The translations under genes were made by a program, and so were the position numbers. This document shows, one piece after another, positions 17,124-24,926 of a stretch of 50,657 nucleotides of DNA. The stretch is from Terriglobales bacterium (GTDB taxonomy: Bacteria; Acidobacteriota; Terriglobia; Terriglobales; Acidobacteriaceae). Positions within the stretch are counted from its first letter, which is position 1, and each line of letters begins with the position of its first letter. Under the pieces are notes generated by a model that was given only the letters and a program-made list of their open reading frames with translations, ran no database searches and was not told the origin of the DNA. The stretch spans positions 1-50,657 of the forward strand of contig JAMXLI010000292.1 of assembly GCA_024281115.1 (NCBI GenBank), read 5' to 3'.

Positions 17124-18449
17124 TCAGCCCGCTTCCGCCGCGCGCGCCTGTGGCTGAGTGGGGAAAGACAACGTGAACGTGGTGCCCGCCGCTGTGCTTT
17201 CTACCGCCACCGATCCGCCATGCTCGCTGACAATGCGGTGCACCAGCGCCAATCCCAAACCCGTACCCTGCGCCTTGGTCGTGAAAAAAGGAACGAAGAT
17301 GCGGCCCAGGTCTTCGCGCGGAATGCCCGGCCCGTGATCGGACACCACCACCTGCGCGGCACGCCCATCGGAACGCGCCGCCACATCCACCCGGGCCTGG
17401 CCGTTGCCGGCTGCCTCGGCGCTGTTGCGCAACAGGTTGGCAAAAGCCTGCCGCAGCGCCGTGGGGTCGCCCTGCAGCGTGAAACCCGCGGGCACGCACT
17501 CCAGGCGAAGATCGAGGGGCGACTCGCGGGCGCAATCTTCCAGCATGGCGCGAAGATCCACCGGCTCGTGACGCAGATCCTGCGGCCGCGCGAACTCCAA
17601 GAACCCGGTGACAATGCGGCTGAGATTGGCGGTCTCGGCGACAATTCTTTCGGCGAAACCACCCGCGGTCTGCCCCCGGGTCTCGGCCGTCAGCATTTGC
17701 GCATAGCCCGAAATCGTGGCCAGTGAGTTCTTGAACTCATGCGCGATCCCGGCCGACATCTCGCCCAGCGAAGCCAGCTTCTCGCGCACGCGCACCTGCT
17801 GCTCCAGGCGCTTGGTTTCGGTCAAATCGCTGATCAGGCAGGCCACGCCCAAGGTTTCCGTGCCGCTGCGCACCGGCGACACCGTGATCCCTAAAACTTT
17901 CTGCTCGCCGGAGGGGGCGAGATAGTCCGCCTGCATGCGCCGATAGGTGATGCCCTCGCGCAGCGCGCTCTGCACCACGCCGAGCAGGGTGTCCGGGCCC
18001 GAAGCCGGCTCGACGCTCTCATGCAGAAGGGAACGGACGCCGCGAAAAATGTCGCGCGCGTGCAGTCCGGCGGGCGAGGCATAACCCAGGATGAGGCGGG
18101 CGGCGGGATTGGCCTGCTGCACCAGTTGCTGGGTGTTGAACAGCAGCACGCCGCTCGAAAGGTTGGCGAGCAGGGCGGCGCTCACATTTTCCGACGCCTT
18201 GGCCCGCTCGCTCTCGGCGCGGCGCAGCCCGTTCAGCTCGAGTTCCTGCTGCTTCAGCTTCTGGATGACCGCGTGGTAGGCCTCAAGAGGGAAGATGCCC
18301 TCGTCCGCCCGCACCGGGGCGGGCGCTGCCTCCTGCGCGATTTCCTGGCGCAGCCCGCGGATGAACAAAATGCCCACCACCATGGCGAACACCGAGGCCA
18401 CGAGAACCACCGCCATGCGTACGATCAGCGGGTTGGCCAGCAGCCTCAC
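17124..18449 (-). CDS. PAS-domain sensor histidine kinase (NtrB/PilS type)
   Basis: A 441-residue kinase with one TM helix (RMAVVLVASVFAMVVGILFI, residues 11-30), a helical linker (50-85), a PAS domain (about 90-215), HisKA with phospho-accepting His237 in GIAHEFKNSLATISGY, and an HATPase domain (NLLRNSAE, DHGPGIP, GTGLGLALVH). The start is taken as the GTG at 18449, whose bases overlap the TGA of the prepilin peptidase gene. The open frame extends further upstream, but that part is only a shadow of the peptidase. Most likely partner: the NtrC-type regulator two genes downstream. Confidence 0.92.
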   Translation of the reverse strand: MRLLANPLIVRMAVVLVASVFAMVVGILFIRGLRQEIAQEAAPAPVRADEGIFPLEAYHAVIQKLKQQELELNGLRRAESERAKASENVSAALLANLSSGVLLFNTQQLVQQANPAARLILGYASPAGLHARDIFRGVRSLLHESVEPASGPDTLLGVVQSALREGITYRRMQADYLAPSGEQKVLGITVSPVRSGTETLGVACLISDLTETKRLEQQVRVREKLASLGEMSAGIAHEFKNSLATISGYAQMLTAETRGQTAGGFAERIVAETANLSRIVTGFLEFARPQDLRHEPVDLRAMLEDCARESPLDLRLECVPAGFTLQGDPTALRQAFANLLRNSAEAAGNGQARVDVAARSDGRAAQVVVSDHGPGIPREDLGRIFVPFFTTKAQGTGLGLALVHRIVSEHGGSVAVESTAAGTTFTLSFPTQPQARAAEAG

Positions 18450-19372
18450 TGCATCTGCCCCCAATACCAGGTGAGAAGCTGGTTGCCGAAGAAGAAAGCG
18501 ATCATGGCCATGCCGCCCAGAAACACGCCAAAGGGCATCTCGTAGTGCCGGTACACCGTCTTGGCGGAAAGCCAGGCGCGCCTGCGGGCGCTGGAAAGCG
18601 AATCGCCGTTGCGCCGCATGCGCCGCCGCGTGCGCTTCACCCAGACGAGCAGGACTGTTCCCAGTCCGAAAAGCGAGCCCGCCACCGAGGCGGAAAACAG
18701 CACGAATACGGTCAGCTTCAGCCCCAAGAATGCGCCGATCATGGCCATCAGCTTTACATCGCCGAATCCCATACCCTCCGCGCCGCGCACGCCCAGGTAG
18801 ATCTTGCCCGCGCCATAGATGAAGGAAGCCCCCACTACGGCGCCCAGCAGCGCGTCCGCCAGGGAGAGCAGGCGCCAGGAAACGCTGCTGCTCACCGGCA
18901 GCGTCACCAGGCCGGGAAGCAGCCGGGCCGCTAGGTCGTTGACCGGGACAAACAGGCTGAATCCCAAACCGAGCAGCAGCCCAGGTAACGTCATGCGGTC
19001 GGGCAGCAGCTTGGTTTCGGCGTCGGTGAAGATCAGCCCCAGCAACAGGAAACCGAACACGATGTACTTGAGCGCCGTCAGGGTGAGCCCGAAGCGGGCA
19101 TAGCAGGCGAGAAACATGGCCGCGGTCAGGAGTTCGACCGCCATGTAGCGCATTGAAATGGGTTGACGGCAGGCCCGGCACCGTCCGCGAAGAAGCAGCC
19201 AGCTCAGGACGGGGATGTTGTCGTAAAAACGAATTTTGCCTGCGCAATTCGGACAAGCGGACCCGGGGCGCACCACCGACAGGGCGCGCGGCAGGCGGTA
19301 AATGCACACGTTCAGAAAACTGCCGAAGAGCAGGCCAAAGACAAAGATCGCGGATGCAAAAACGGGATCCAC
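18446..19372 (-). CDS. pilD: Prepilin peptidase (A24A) and N-methyltransferase
   Basis: A 308-residue polytopic membrane aspartyl protease that cleaves and methylates type IV prepilins and pseudopilins. It has the two Cys pairs of the methyltransferase zinc domain (Cys40/43 and Cys65/68), the catalytic Asp117 (FTDAETKLLPD) and Asp205 in MGFGDVKLM. Both halves are complete, so it is the bifunctional type rather than a short TadV-like FppA. The GTG start (GTG GAT CCC) at 19372 is the first in frame. It overlaps the downstream kinase by 4 bases and is divergent from the TadE/TadG genes, whose products are plausible substrates. Confidence 0.95.
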   Translation of the reverse strand: MDPVFASAIFVFGLLFGSFLNVCIYRLPRALSVVRPGSACPNCAGKIRFYDNIPVLSWLLLRGRCRACRQPISMRYMAVELLTAAMFLACYARFGLTLTALKYIVFGFLLLGLIFTDAETKLLPDRMTLPGLLLGLGFSLFVPVNDLAARLLPGLVTLPVSSSVSWRLLSLADALLGAVVGASFIYGAGKIYLGVRGAEGMGFGDVKLMAMIGAFLGLKLTVFVLFSASVAGSLFGLGTVLLVWVKRTRRRMRRNGDSLSSARRRAWLSAKTVYRHYEMPFGVFLGGMAMIAFFFGNQLLTWYWGQMQ

Positions 19373-19448
19373 CAGGTTATAAGCGCTTCTTTCGCCGAGA
19401 TTTCGTCCGATTATACGGCGCGGCGGCGGGGGCTCCGGAGGTTACGAA

Positions 19449-19463
19449 AGGCACGCGGCAAGC
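19449..19463 (+). promoter_or_regulatory. Candidate sigma-54 (-24/-12) promoter
   Basis: AGGCACGCGGCAAGC keeps the invariant GG and GC separated by 10 bases and matches GGCACG of the -24 element. The -12 element reads AAGC rather than TTGC. It lies upstream of the TadE genes and next to an operon encoding an NtrC-type activator. Weak as a sequence match on its own. Confidence 0.3.
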
Positions 19464-19574
19464 GGCGGCGCCCTGCGCGAAGCGGGCGAAGGGACGCCAG
19501 TTACATCCGAAGGGGCACTGTTCCTTCCCGAGACTCGCCCGTCACCAACGTAACCGGCTTGCGCTCCCTTTCGA

Positions 19575-19603
19575 TTGACCCTGCCCGGGCAGGGCAACAG
19601 AAT
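19575..19603 (+). promoter_or_regulatory. Sigma-70-like promoter with a palindromic operator in the spacer
   Basis: TTGACC (19575-19580), 17-base spacer, CAGAAT (19598-19603). The spacer overlaps a perfect 16-bp palindrome, CCCTGCCCGGGCAGGG (19579-19594), positioned where a bound repressor would block RNA polymerase. The -35 matches consensus at 5 of 6 and the -10 at 4 of 6. It would drive the TadE/TadE/TadG operon starting at 19690, with a leader of about 80 bases. Confidence 0.6.
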
Positions 19604-19689
19604 TCATTTAGGACTGATGGGTTTTGGCGAAGGCCGGCAACTGGTCCGCGCTTCCCCCGCGCTGCGGCCTCGCCCCGGGACATGACGAA

Positions 19690-20238
19690 ATGAACAGCAC
19701 AGCAAAGCAGCTTGGCCTGCGGGGACGAGTCCGCGTGCCCGCACGGGAAGCGGGCCAGGAAATCGTCGAGTTTGCCTTCACCCTGCCGCTTCTTATGGTC
19801 ATGATCTTCGCGATCATGTGGGCCTCGCGCGCCTACAACACGTACGAAACCATGGCGCGGGCGGCGCGCGAGGCGGCCCGCTACGCCGCCGCTCCTACCT
19901 GCGCGCTGTGCGGCAACGCCTATCCCAGCGACAGCCAGGTGGTGGGCGTGCTGAACAGCTACATGCAGGCCTCGTCCCTGCGGCCGGGGGCCATCAGCAG
20001 CTACCAGCCCACCTATGCGGCCTGCAACGGCGTATCGCCCGCCTGCACGACTACCAGCAACGTTACCGTGTGCCGGGGCGTGCCGGTCAGCAACGCCGGC
20101 ACGCAGCAGTGTGGAACCGCGGTGAGTTTTGCCTATCCCATGCCGCTTTCCATGAACATGGGCGCGGACACCAGCGCCATTATCCACCTGCCCGTGCTGA
20201 CCATCCGCACCCAGGCGCAGATGGTGCCGGAGCAATGA
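19690..20238 (+). CDS. TadE-like pseudopilin 1
   Basis: A 182-residue protein of the TadE family of Tad/Flp-type minor pilins. The signature is EAGQEIVEFAFTLPLLMVMI (about residues 19-38): Gly-Gln-Glu-x-x-Glu then a hydrophobic helix, followed by an amphipathic stretch rich in Ala/Arg (ARAAREAARYAAA). The rest is a Ser/Thr/Asn-rich beta domain with at least six Cys, including PTCALCGN, likely forming disulfides outside the cell. The ATG at 19690 is chosen because the TTG at 19624 would add an atypical leader. The gene overlaps the next by 4 bases (ATGA). Confidence 0.85.
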   Translation: MNSTAKQLGLRGRVRVPAREAGQEIVEFAFTLPLLMVMIFAIMWASRAYNTYETMARAAREAARYAAAPTCALCGNAYPSDSQVVGVLNSYMQASSLRPGAISSYQPTYAACNGVSPACTTTSNVTVCRGVPVSNAGTQQCGTAVSFAYPMPLSMNMGADTSAIIHLPVLTIRTQAQMVPEQ

Positions 20239-20837
20239 AGATGAAAACGCAAAACAAGTTCGCAAGGTTGGCGGGCGCGCTGGCCGGAATGTGGAAGTGC
20301 GACGCGGCGGCCGAGCTGGCGGAATTTGCTCTGGTCTTGCCGCTGATGGTCGTCATTTTTGTCGGCATCTTCGATTTCGGAACCGCATTCACGCTGCGCG
20401 ACAAGCTGACCAACGGGGTGCGCGAGGGAGCGCGGCTGGCCATTCGCCAGGGCAACAACGACCTGGACCAGGCGGCGCCCGCATCGGTGCAGGCCATCCG
20501 CGACACCGTGGCCAATTACCTGACCAACGCGCGGGTCTCGACCTGCGCCATCGGCACCACTCCCACCAAGGTCGGCGGCAGCAACGGGCTCACCTGGACC
20601 TACAGCTCTTCCACGGCAACTCCGGCTTGCAGCAATGTGCTCTTGACGATTGACCGCGCCTACACGGGAAGCCCGACGGTAACGGTTAATGGCGCCACGG
20701 CATTCATGACCCGGGTCACGCTGACGTATCCCTACAGCTTCCTTTCATTTCATCGGGCCGTAACGCTGGTCGCGCCGGGCGCAAGCTACGCCGGCACCAT
20801 CACGCTCACCGCCCAAAGCGTCATGCAGAACCTTTGA
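20235..20837 (+). CDS. TadE-like pseudopilin 2
   Basis: A 200-residue second TadE-type protein: AAAELAEFALVLPLMVVIFVG (residues about 20-40) is the pilin-like helix, followed by 'KLTNGVREGARLAIRQGN' and an extracellular beta-rich domain with a Cys pair. The start ATG overlaps the stop of the first TadE gene, so both are coupled; the frame is open further upstream only as a shadow of that gene. Together with TadE 1 it probably forms the minor-pilin pair seen in Tad loci. No major Flp pilin or TadA/B/C genes are in the window. Confidence 0.88.
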   Translation: MKMKTQNKFARLAGALAGMWKCDAAAELAEFALVLPLMVVIFVGIFDFGTAFTLRDKLTNGVREGARLAIRQGNNDLDQAAPASVQAIRDTVANYLTNARVSTCAIGTTPTKVGGSNGLTWTYSSSTATPACSNVLLTIDRAYTGSPTVTVNGATAFMTRVTLTYPYSFLSFHRAVTLVAPGASYAGTITLTAQSVMQNL

Positions 20838-22093
20838 TGGGCTGGAGATCGGGAGGCAATATGCCGCACATGGGCTCAAGCGAAAAACAGCGGGAGCGGG
20901 GGGCTGCGCTGGTGATGGTGGCCGCGGCCATGTTCGTGCTGATGATTCTGGCGGCGGTGGGCGTGGACCTGGCGTCGCTGTACATGGTGCGCAACGAGGC
21001 ACAGCGGGCGGCGGACGCGGCCGCGCTGGCCGGCGCCAAGATGTTCGTCAGCACGGGATTCACCTCCGGGGCGATTTCGCAAGCGGCGGTGCAGCCGCTG
21101 GCGCGGCAGGCGGCGCAGGCAATCGGCGCGCAAAACAAGGTGGGTGGCCAGCCGGCCGCCATCCAGGCCTCCGATGTGACGTTCAATTTCACGCTGCCCA
21201 AGGATCCGCGCATTACTGTGGTGGTGCAGCGCAGTTCGGCGCGCGGCAACGCGGTGCCGACATTCTTCGCGCGCGTTTGGGGATGGCTGTCGGCGGACGT
21301 GCGGGGAACGGCCACCGCGGAAGCCTATAACTCCTCCGGCGGCAACGGGCCCGTGCCCTGCGTGGGCTGCCTGAAGCCGCTCCTGCTGCCCAACTGCGAT
21401 CCCATCAACACCTCGCCGGCCAACCCCTCGTGTCCCGGCGGCGCACAGGGATACTTTGTGGATCCCGCCACCCACGACATCGCCCACCCCAGCGTCATTG
21501 GGCAGAAGTATCAGTTTCACCAGCAATTGGTCCCCAGCCAGTACGGCGTGCTGGATTTCAGTGGCAGCGGCGGAGCCGGGCTGCGGCAGGATCTCGCCAA
21601 GTGCACGATCACGCGCCAGTTTAGCTGCGGAGACAGCGTCCCCTTGCTGACTGGAGCCAAAGTCGGCCCCGCCAGCCAAGGCATCGAGGACATGATCCAT
21701 GCCAGCGGTTATGGCCTCAATAAAGGCCAGGACAGCATTGATCCCACCACCCCCCCGCCGTTCACCATGAAAGCGGGATCCAACAATCCGGATGTTCTTG
21801 CGGGAGCGGTCAGCGCCGGCAGCCCGATTGCCTCCAGCGACTCGGTCGTCGTCGTGCCGCTCTATGACGGCACCAAGCTGAGTCCGGGCGCGGGTAGCGT
21901 TACCCTCACTGGATTCATGCAAATCTTCGTGACCCAGGTGAACCACCAGGGCGGCGACGACAACGTGGAAGGCGTGATCTTGAACGTAATGGGCTGCACG
22001 CAGAGCCCTCCCAATACGTGCCAGACCGGCGGGCAGCCGGGCACGATTACCCCGCCGCCGGCAGCGCTGATCCCCGTGCGGCTGGTGCAATAG
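20837..22093 (+). CDS. TadG-like pilus-assembly protein
   Basis: About 418 residues. N-terminal Tad domain: RERGAALVMVAAAMFVLMIL then VGVDLASLYMVRNEAQRAAD and DAAALAGAK, the TadG/PF13400 pattern of a TM helix with a conserved Asp-Ala stretch. The large C-terminal part is a secreted Gly/Pro/Ser-rich domain with several Cys pairs (PCVGC, PNCDP, KCTI). No von Willebrand A MIDAS motif is evident, so it is shorter than classical TadG. Its ATG overlaps the preceding stop (TGATG); an ATG at 20861 with GGGAGG 4 bases upstream is the likely alternative start. Confidence 0.85.
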   Translation: MGWRSGGNMPHMGSSEKQRERGAALVMVAAAMFVLMILAAVGVDLASLYMVRNEAQRAADAAALAGAKMFVSTGFTSGAISQAAVQPLARQAAQAIGAQNKVGGQPAAIQASDVTFNFTLPKDPRITVVVQRSSARGNAVPTFFARVWGWLSADVRGTATAEAYNSSGGNGPVPCVGCLKPLLLPNCDPINTSPANPSCPGGAQGYFVDPATHDIAHPSVIGQKYQFHQQLVPSQYGVLDFSGSGGAGLRQDLAKCTITRQFSCGDSVPLLTGAKVGPASQGIEDMIHASGYGLNKGQDSIDPTTPPPFTMKAGSNNPDVLAGAVSAGSPIASSDSVVVVPLYDGTKLSPGAGSVTLTGFMQIFVTQVNHQGGDDNVEGVILNVMGCTQSPPNTCQTGGQPGTITPPPAALIPVRLVQ

Positions 22094-22109
22094 GCCAAGC
22101 CGAAGCCGC

Positions 22110-22580
22110 TCAGCGCCTGGGAAAGCGGAGCAATGCGCCCTCGAGGATTGAGCTGCGTTCGCGCGCGGGAGGCAGCGTGCCGCTCCACGACTCCCGGGCG
22201 CGGTTCAGGAGCCGGGTACTGAGCCCGGCGGACACCCATTTTCCCGCTTGTTCCTCATGGGTTTCCACGGAGAAGGCTTCGTCGGGGGAGTGCGCTCCCA
22301 GTTTCCATTCGAACAAGGAAGCTTCGAGCCCTTCGCTCAACGTCTCGGTCGGCAGCACCGCCAGTATCCAATCGTGCTGGGCCCGCGCCAGCGGGTCTGC
22401 GTCGCGCCGGTCCGCGAGTTGCAGGATTCTGGCGCCATACTCGCGGGCGACCAGCAAAGTATCGTCGCGCGAACCATGGTCCACTACCAGGAACTCGTCG
22501 CACGGCCGCAGCGATTCCAAGGTGCGTCCCAGCCCAACGCCATCGTCCTGCGTGTGGATCAGCGCGGTGAGTCTCAACAT
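22110..22580 (-). CDS. Short glycosyltransferase family 2-like protein
   Basis: 156 residues beginning with a GT2 nucleotide-binding start: LTALIHTQDDGVGLGRTLES, then CDEFLVVDHGSRDDTL (the D-H-G-S-x-D-x-T motif) and 'ILAVLPTETLSEGLEASLFEW'. A typical GT2 catalytic domain is about 220-250 residues; here the DxD and acceptor half are abbreviated or absent, so it may be a degenerate or non-catalytic relative. There is no in-frame stop in the middle, so it is not an obvious pseudogene. TAGGAT lies 9 bases before the ATG with no Shine-Dalgarno. Convergent with TadG. Confidence 0.72.
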   Translation of the reverse strand: MLRLTALIHTQDDGVGLGRTLESLRPCDEFLVVDHGSRDDTLLVAREYGARILQLADRRDADPLARAQHDWILAVLPTETLSEGLEASLFEWKLGAHSPDEAFSVETHEEQAGKWVSAGLSTRLLNRARESWSGTLPPARERSSILEGALLRFPRR

Positions 22581-22696
22581 GCGCTTAGAATCCTACCGTA
22601 AGCAGCGGCTGGCCGGACTGGGTGGAGGCGCGGTCCGGCGGACCTTCATAGTGATGAGTGGCGCCGCACAGCAGGATCGCCGGCGAGGATGCCTTC

Positions 22697-24733
22697 TCAG
22701 GCGTGGGCGGCTGCGGCCTTGGCCGCGTGCAACAAGGGAAGCTCGATCACCACCGCGGCCCCGCAGGGTGTCAGGTTCTCCGCGTAGATTTCGCCTCCGT
22801 GCTCCTTGACCAGCCCGTAGCAGATGCTCAGCCCGAGGCCGGTGCCCTTGCCGACCGGCTTGGTGGTGAAGAACGGATCGAAGGCGCGGTTCAGGTCAGA
22901 GAAGCCGGGACCACTATCCTGGAAACGAATGCACAGCTTCTCGCCGCGAACGCCCACCTCCACCCGCAAACGTTTCTCCGGCACATCGTGCATGGCCTCG
23001 ATGGCGTTGCTCACCAGGTTGACGAAAATCTGACGCATCTGGGCTTCATCGCCCAGTACGGGTGGCAGCGCGGGCTGCATGGCCATTTCCAGCTCGATGT
23101 TGCTCGTGCGTAACCGGTACTCGCATACGGCGAGCGCGTCGCGGGCAATGACGGACATGTCCATGGGCGCCTGGTCGAGGGTGGTGCGGCGGCCGAAGCG
23201 CAGCAGCTTGTCAATGATGCCGTGCATGCGCCGGGTGGCCAGGGTGATCTTGTCCAGCTTTTCCCGCGATGCCGCCGCGGGCACTTCGTCGCGCAGCAGC
23301 TCGGCATAACCGGCAATGGAGGTCAGCGGATTGTTGAGTTCGTGGGCCGCCCCCGAGACCAGCTTGCCCAGCGCGGCCAGCTTCTCGGAGCGAATCAGTT
23401 GTCGCTGCAGCGTCCGGTTCTCCAGCGATACAGCCAGGTCAACCGCCAGCAGTTCGATCTTGGAGAGTTCCTCAGGGGTGACGCGCTGCACATCGCGGGG
23501 ATCGTCCACCGTGATGGCCCCCAGGTAACGCCCGGAAGGGGGACGCAGGGGAACGAAAATCTCGTCGCCACTCTCCCAGTGCGGGTTGGGCGCATATTCC
23601 AGCACGCTGCGTACCGGAGAATACTTGGCCAGCTGCTCGTATTTCAGCAGGAAGGAGTTAGGACCAACCGGCCGCCCCGCCGAACACAAGGCGGCGATGT
23701 CGGAATTGGACCAGCGCTGGACTTTCTGCTCAAGCTCCAGGCGCGCAGCCTCGCTGAGCCCGCTGTGGCCGCCCAGCAACAGCCGGCCGTCGTCGTCGTC
23801 GAACAGGATCGAGACGCGCTGAAAGTTGCTGTAGCCCGTGATGGCGTCGGCGATTTCGCCGCACACCTGCCTGGGATCGGCCCCCAGCAGCAGCTGCGAT
23901 GTGATGTGGGCGAAGCGCTGCATCTGCTGGTTCGCCTCGTGCTCGCGGCGGCGCGCTGATTCCAGCGACAGCGACTTGTCTTCCAGCATGGTCAGGATCA
24001 TCCCAAAAGCCACGAAAAACTTGGGCACATTCCATAGCTCGGGATTCAGGTTGGCGGATGGGAAGAACCGGTCTGCCAAGGCGCCCGCCGGGAACACCGA
24101 TCCCCAGAACAGGAAGCCTGCCGTCGTGGTGACCACCCCGGGAGACCAGCGGCGGTACATGCGGGCGAAGCCGATGGCCGGCAGCGCGAATCCTGTGGCC
24201 AGCAACACCAGCACGGCATGGTCGTAAGCGTGGCGGAAGCACTCGGCGATGGCCCACGAGCCTACTGCAAGTAAAGTAGCCAGCCCAGTCCAGCCGCTGC
24301 GTGCCAGCTTCGGCTTGGCTCGAACCACCAGCGTCGCACCGCCAAAGAAGCTGACGCCCAGGCAGACCACGTACAGCCATGGCCTGTCGGCCGAGAAAGA
24401 CGCCGCCAGCACGATGGCAAAGGCGGGAGCGCCCACCAGGGCGTAGTAGAGCCGGAGCCGGCGGCGATCTTCAACCAACGCCGGGATCATGGACGCCGTG
24501 AACACGACGGCCGAGAGAAGCAGCCCGCAGACGTCAATGGCGCCAAAAAGATCCTGCCGCCATTCCGGGCCGTTCTCGAAAGGCTGCGCCACGAAATGAA
24601 CGAGGATGAATGCCCAGCCGACAATCCAGAGGCCCACGCTGTGCGACATGGCATGTTTGCGCAGCGACACAAAAATGCCGAGCAGTGCGCACAAGACCAG
24701 GATGGTCGGTAGCTTGTCCAGAAGCGGCGCCAT
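22697..24733 (-). CDS. Multi-TM sensor histidine kinase with GAF domain
   Basis: A 678-residue hybrid-free kinase. An N-terminal membrane domain of about eight helices (residues 8-250) is followed by a GAF domain (about 270-440), HisKA with His464 (GAAHELNNPLTSIAGY) and an HATPase domain (NLVSNAIEAM, DSGPGFSD, GTGLGLSICYGLVKEHGG). The ATG at 24733 is chosen because the upstream frame to 24892 lacks a convincing start. No response regulator is adjacent, so it is an orphan here; its partner could be either NtrC-type regulator in the window or one elsewhere. The ligand is unknown. Confidence 0.9.
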   Translation of the reverse strand: MAPLLDKLPTILVLCALLGIFVSLRKHAMSHSVGLWIVGWAFILVHFVAQPFENGPEWRQDLFGAIDVCGLLLSAVVFTASMIPALVEDRRRLRLYYALVGAPAFAIVLAASFSADRPWLYVVCLGVSFFGGATLVVRAKPKLARSGWTGLATLLAVGSWAIAECFRHAYDHAVLVLLATGFALPAIGFARMYRRWSPGVVTTTAGFLFWGSVFPAGALADRFFPSANLNPELWNVPKFFVAFGMILTMLEDKSLSLESARRREHEANQQMQRFAHITSQLLLGADPRQVCGEIADAITGYSNFQRVSILFDDDDGRLLLGGHSGLSEAARLELEQKVQRWSNSDIAALCSAGRPVGPNSFLLKYEQLAKYSPVRSVLEYAPNPHWESGDEIFVPLRPPSGRYLGAITVDDPRDVQRVTPEELSKIELLAVDLAVSLENRTLQRQLIRSEKLAALGKLVSGAAHELNNPLTSIAGYAELLRDEVPAAASREKLDKITLATRRMHGIIDKLLRFGRRTTLDQAPMDMSVIARDALAVCEYRLRTSNIELEMAMQPALPPVLGDEAQMRQIFVNLVSNAIEAMHDVPEKRLRVEVGVRGEKLCIRFQDSGPGFSDLNRAFDPFFTTKPVGKGTGLGLSICYGLVKEHGGEIYAENLTPCGAAVVIELPLLHAAKAAAAHA

Positions 24734-24877
24734 GCGTTTAAAGGGAAGAGACTTCGCAATGGTAGGGAAGGCGGGGGAGAAGCAACAGAGGACTTCCGTA
24801 ACCTCTGGTAACCGCCGAGTAAGCAAGAGCAAACGTGCGAAGAGGGGCAAGGCCTGGCGCTGGATCAGCCCGCGAGC

Positions 24878-24908
24878 AAAAAAAGCCGGCACAGGTCGCT
24901 GTGCCGGC
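24878..24908 (-). terminator. Rho-independent terminator of the BON-lipoprotein gene
   Basis: A perfect 10-bp stem (GCCGGCACAG / CTGTGCCGGC) with a 4-base loop, followed on the minus strand by seven T. It begins 18 bases after the stop of the BON/glycine-zipper lipoprotein gene and precedes the kinase gene, separating their transcripts. Confidence 0.93.
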
Positions 24909-24926
24909 CAGGATTTGCGCAGCGCG

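Larger units (their letters stand above)
19373..19689. other. Divergent intergenic region between pilD and the TadE operon
   Basis: 317 bases without a gene. It holds a sigma-70-like promoter toward the TadE genes (19575-19603) with a 16-bp palindrome in its spacer, and a weaker sigma-54-like site (19449-19463), both annotated separately. The pilD side contains CTTATAAC 4 bases before the GTG, an imperfect -10. No other structure stands out. Confidence 0.7.

Noticed and set aside
18450-19307. Upstream extension of the PAS kinase frame
   Set aside because: It is the prepilin-peptidase sequence read in another frame; the kinase begins with the TM helix near 18449.
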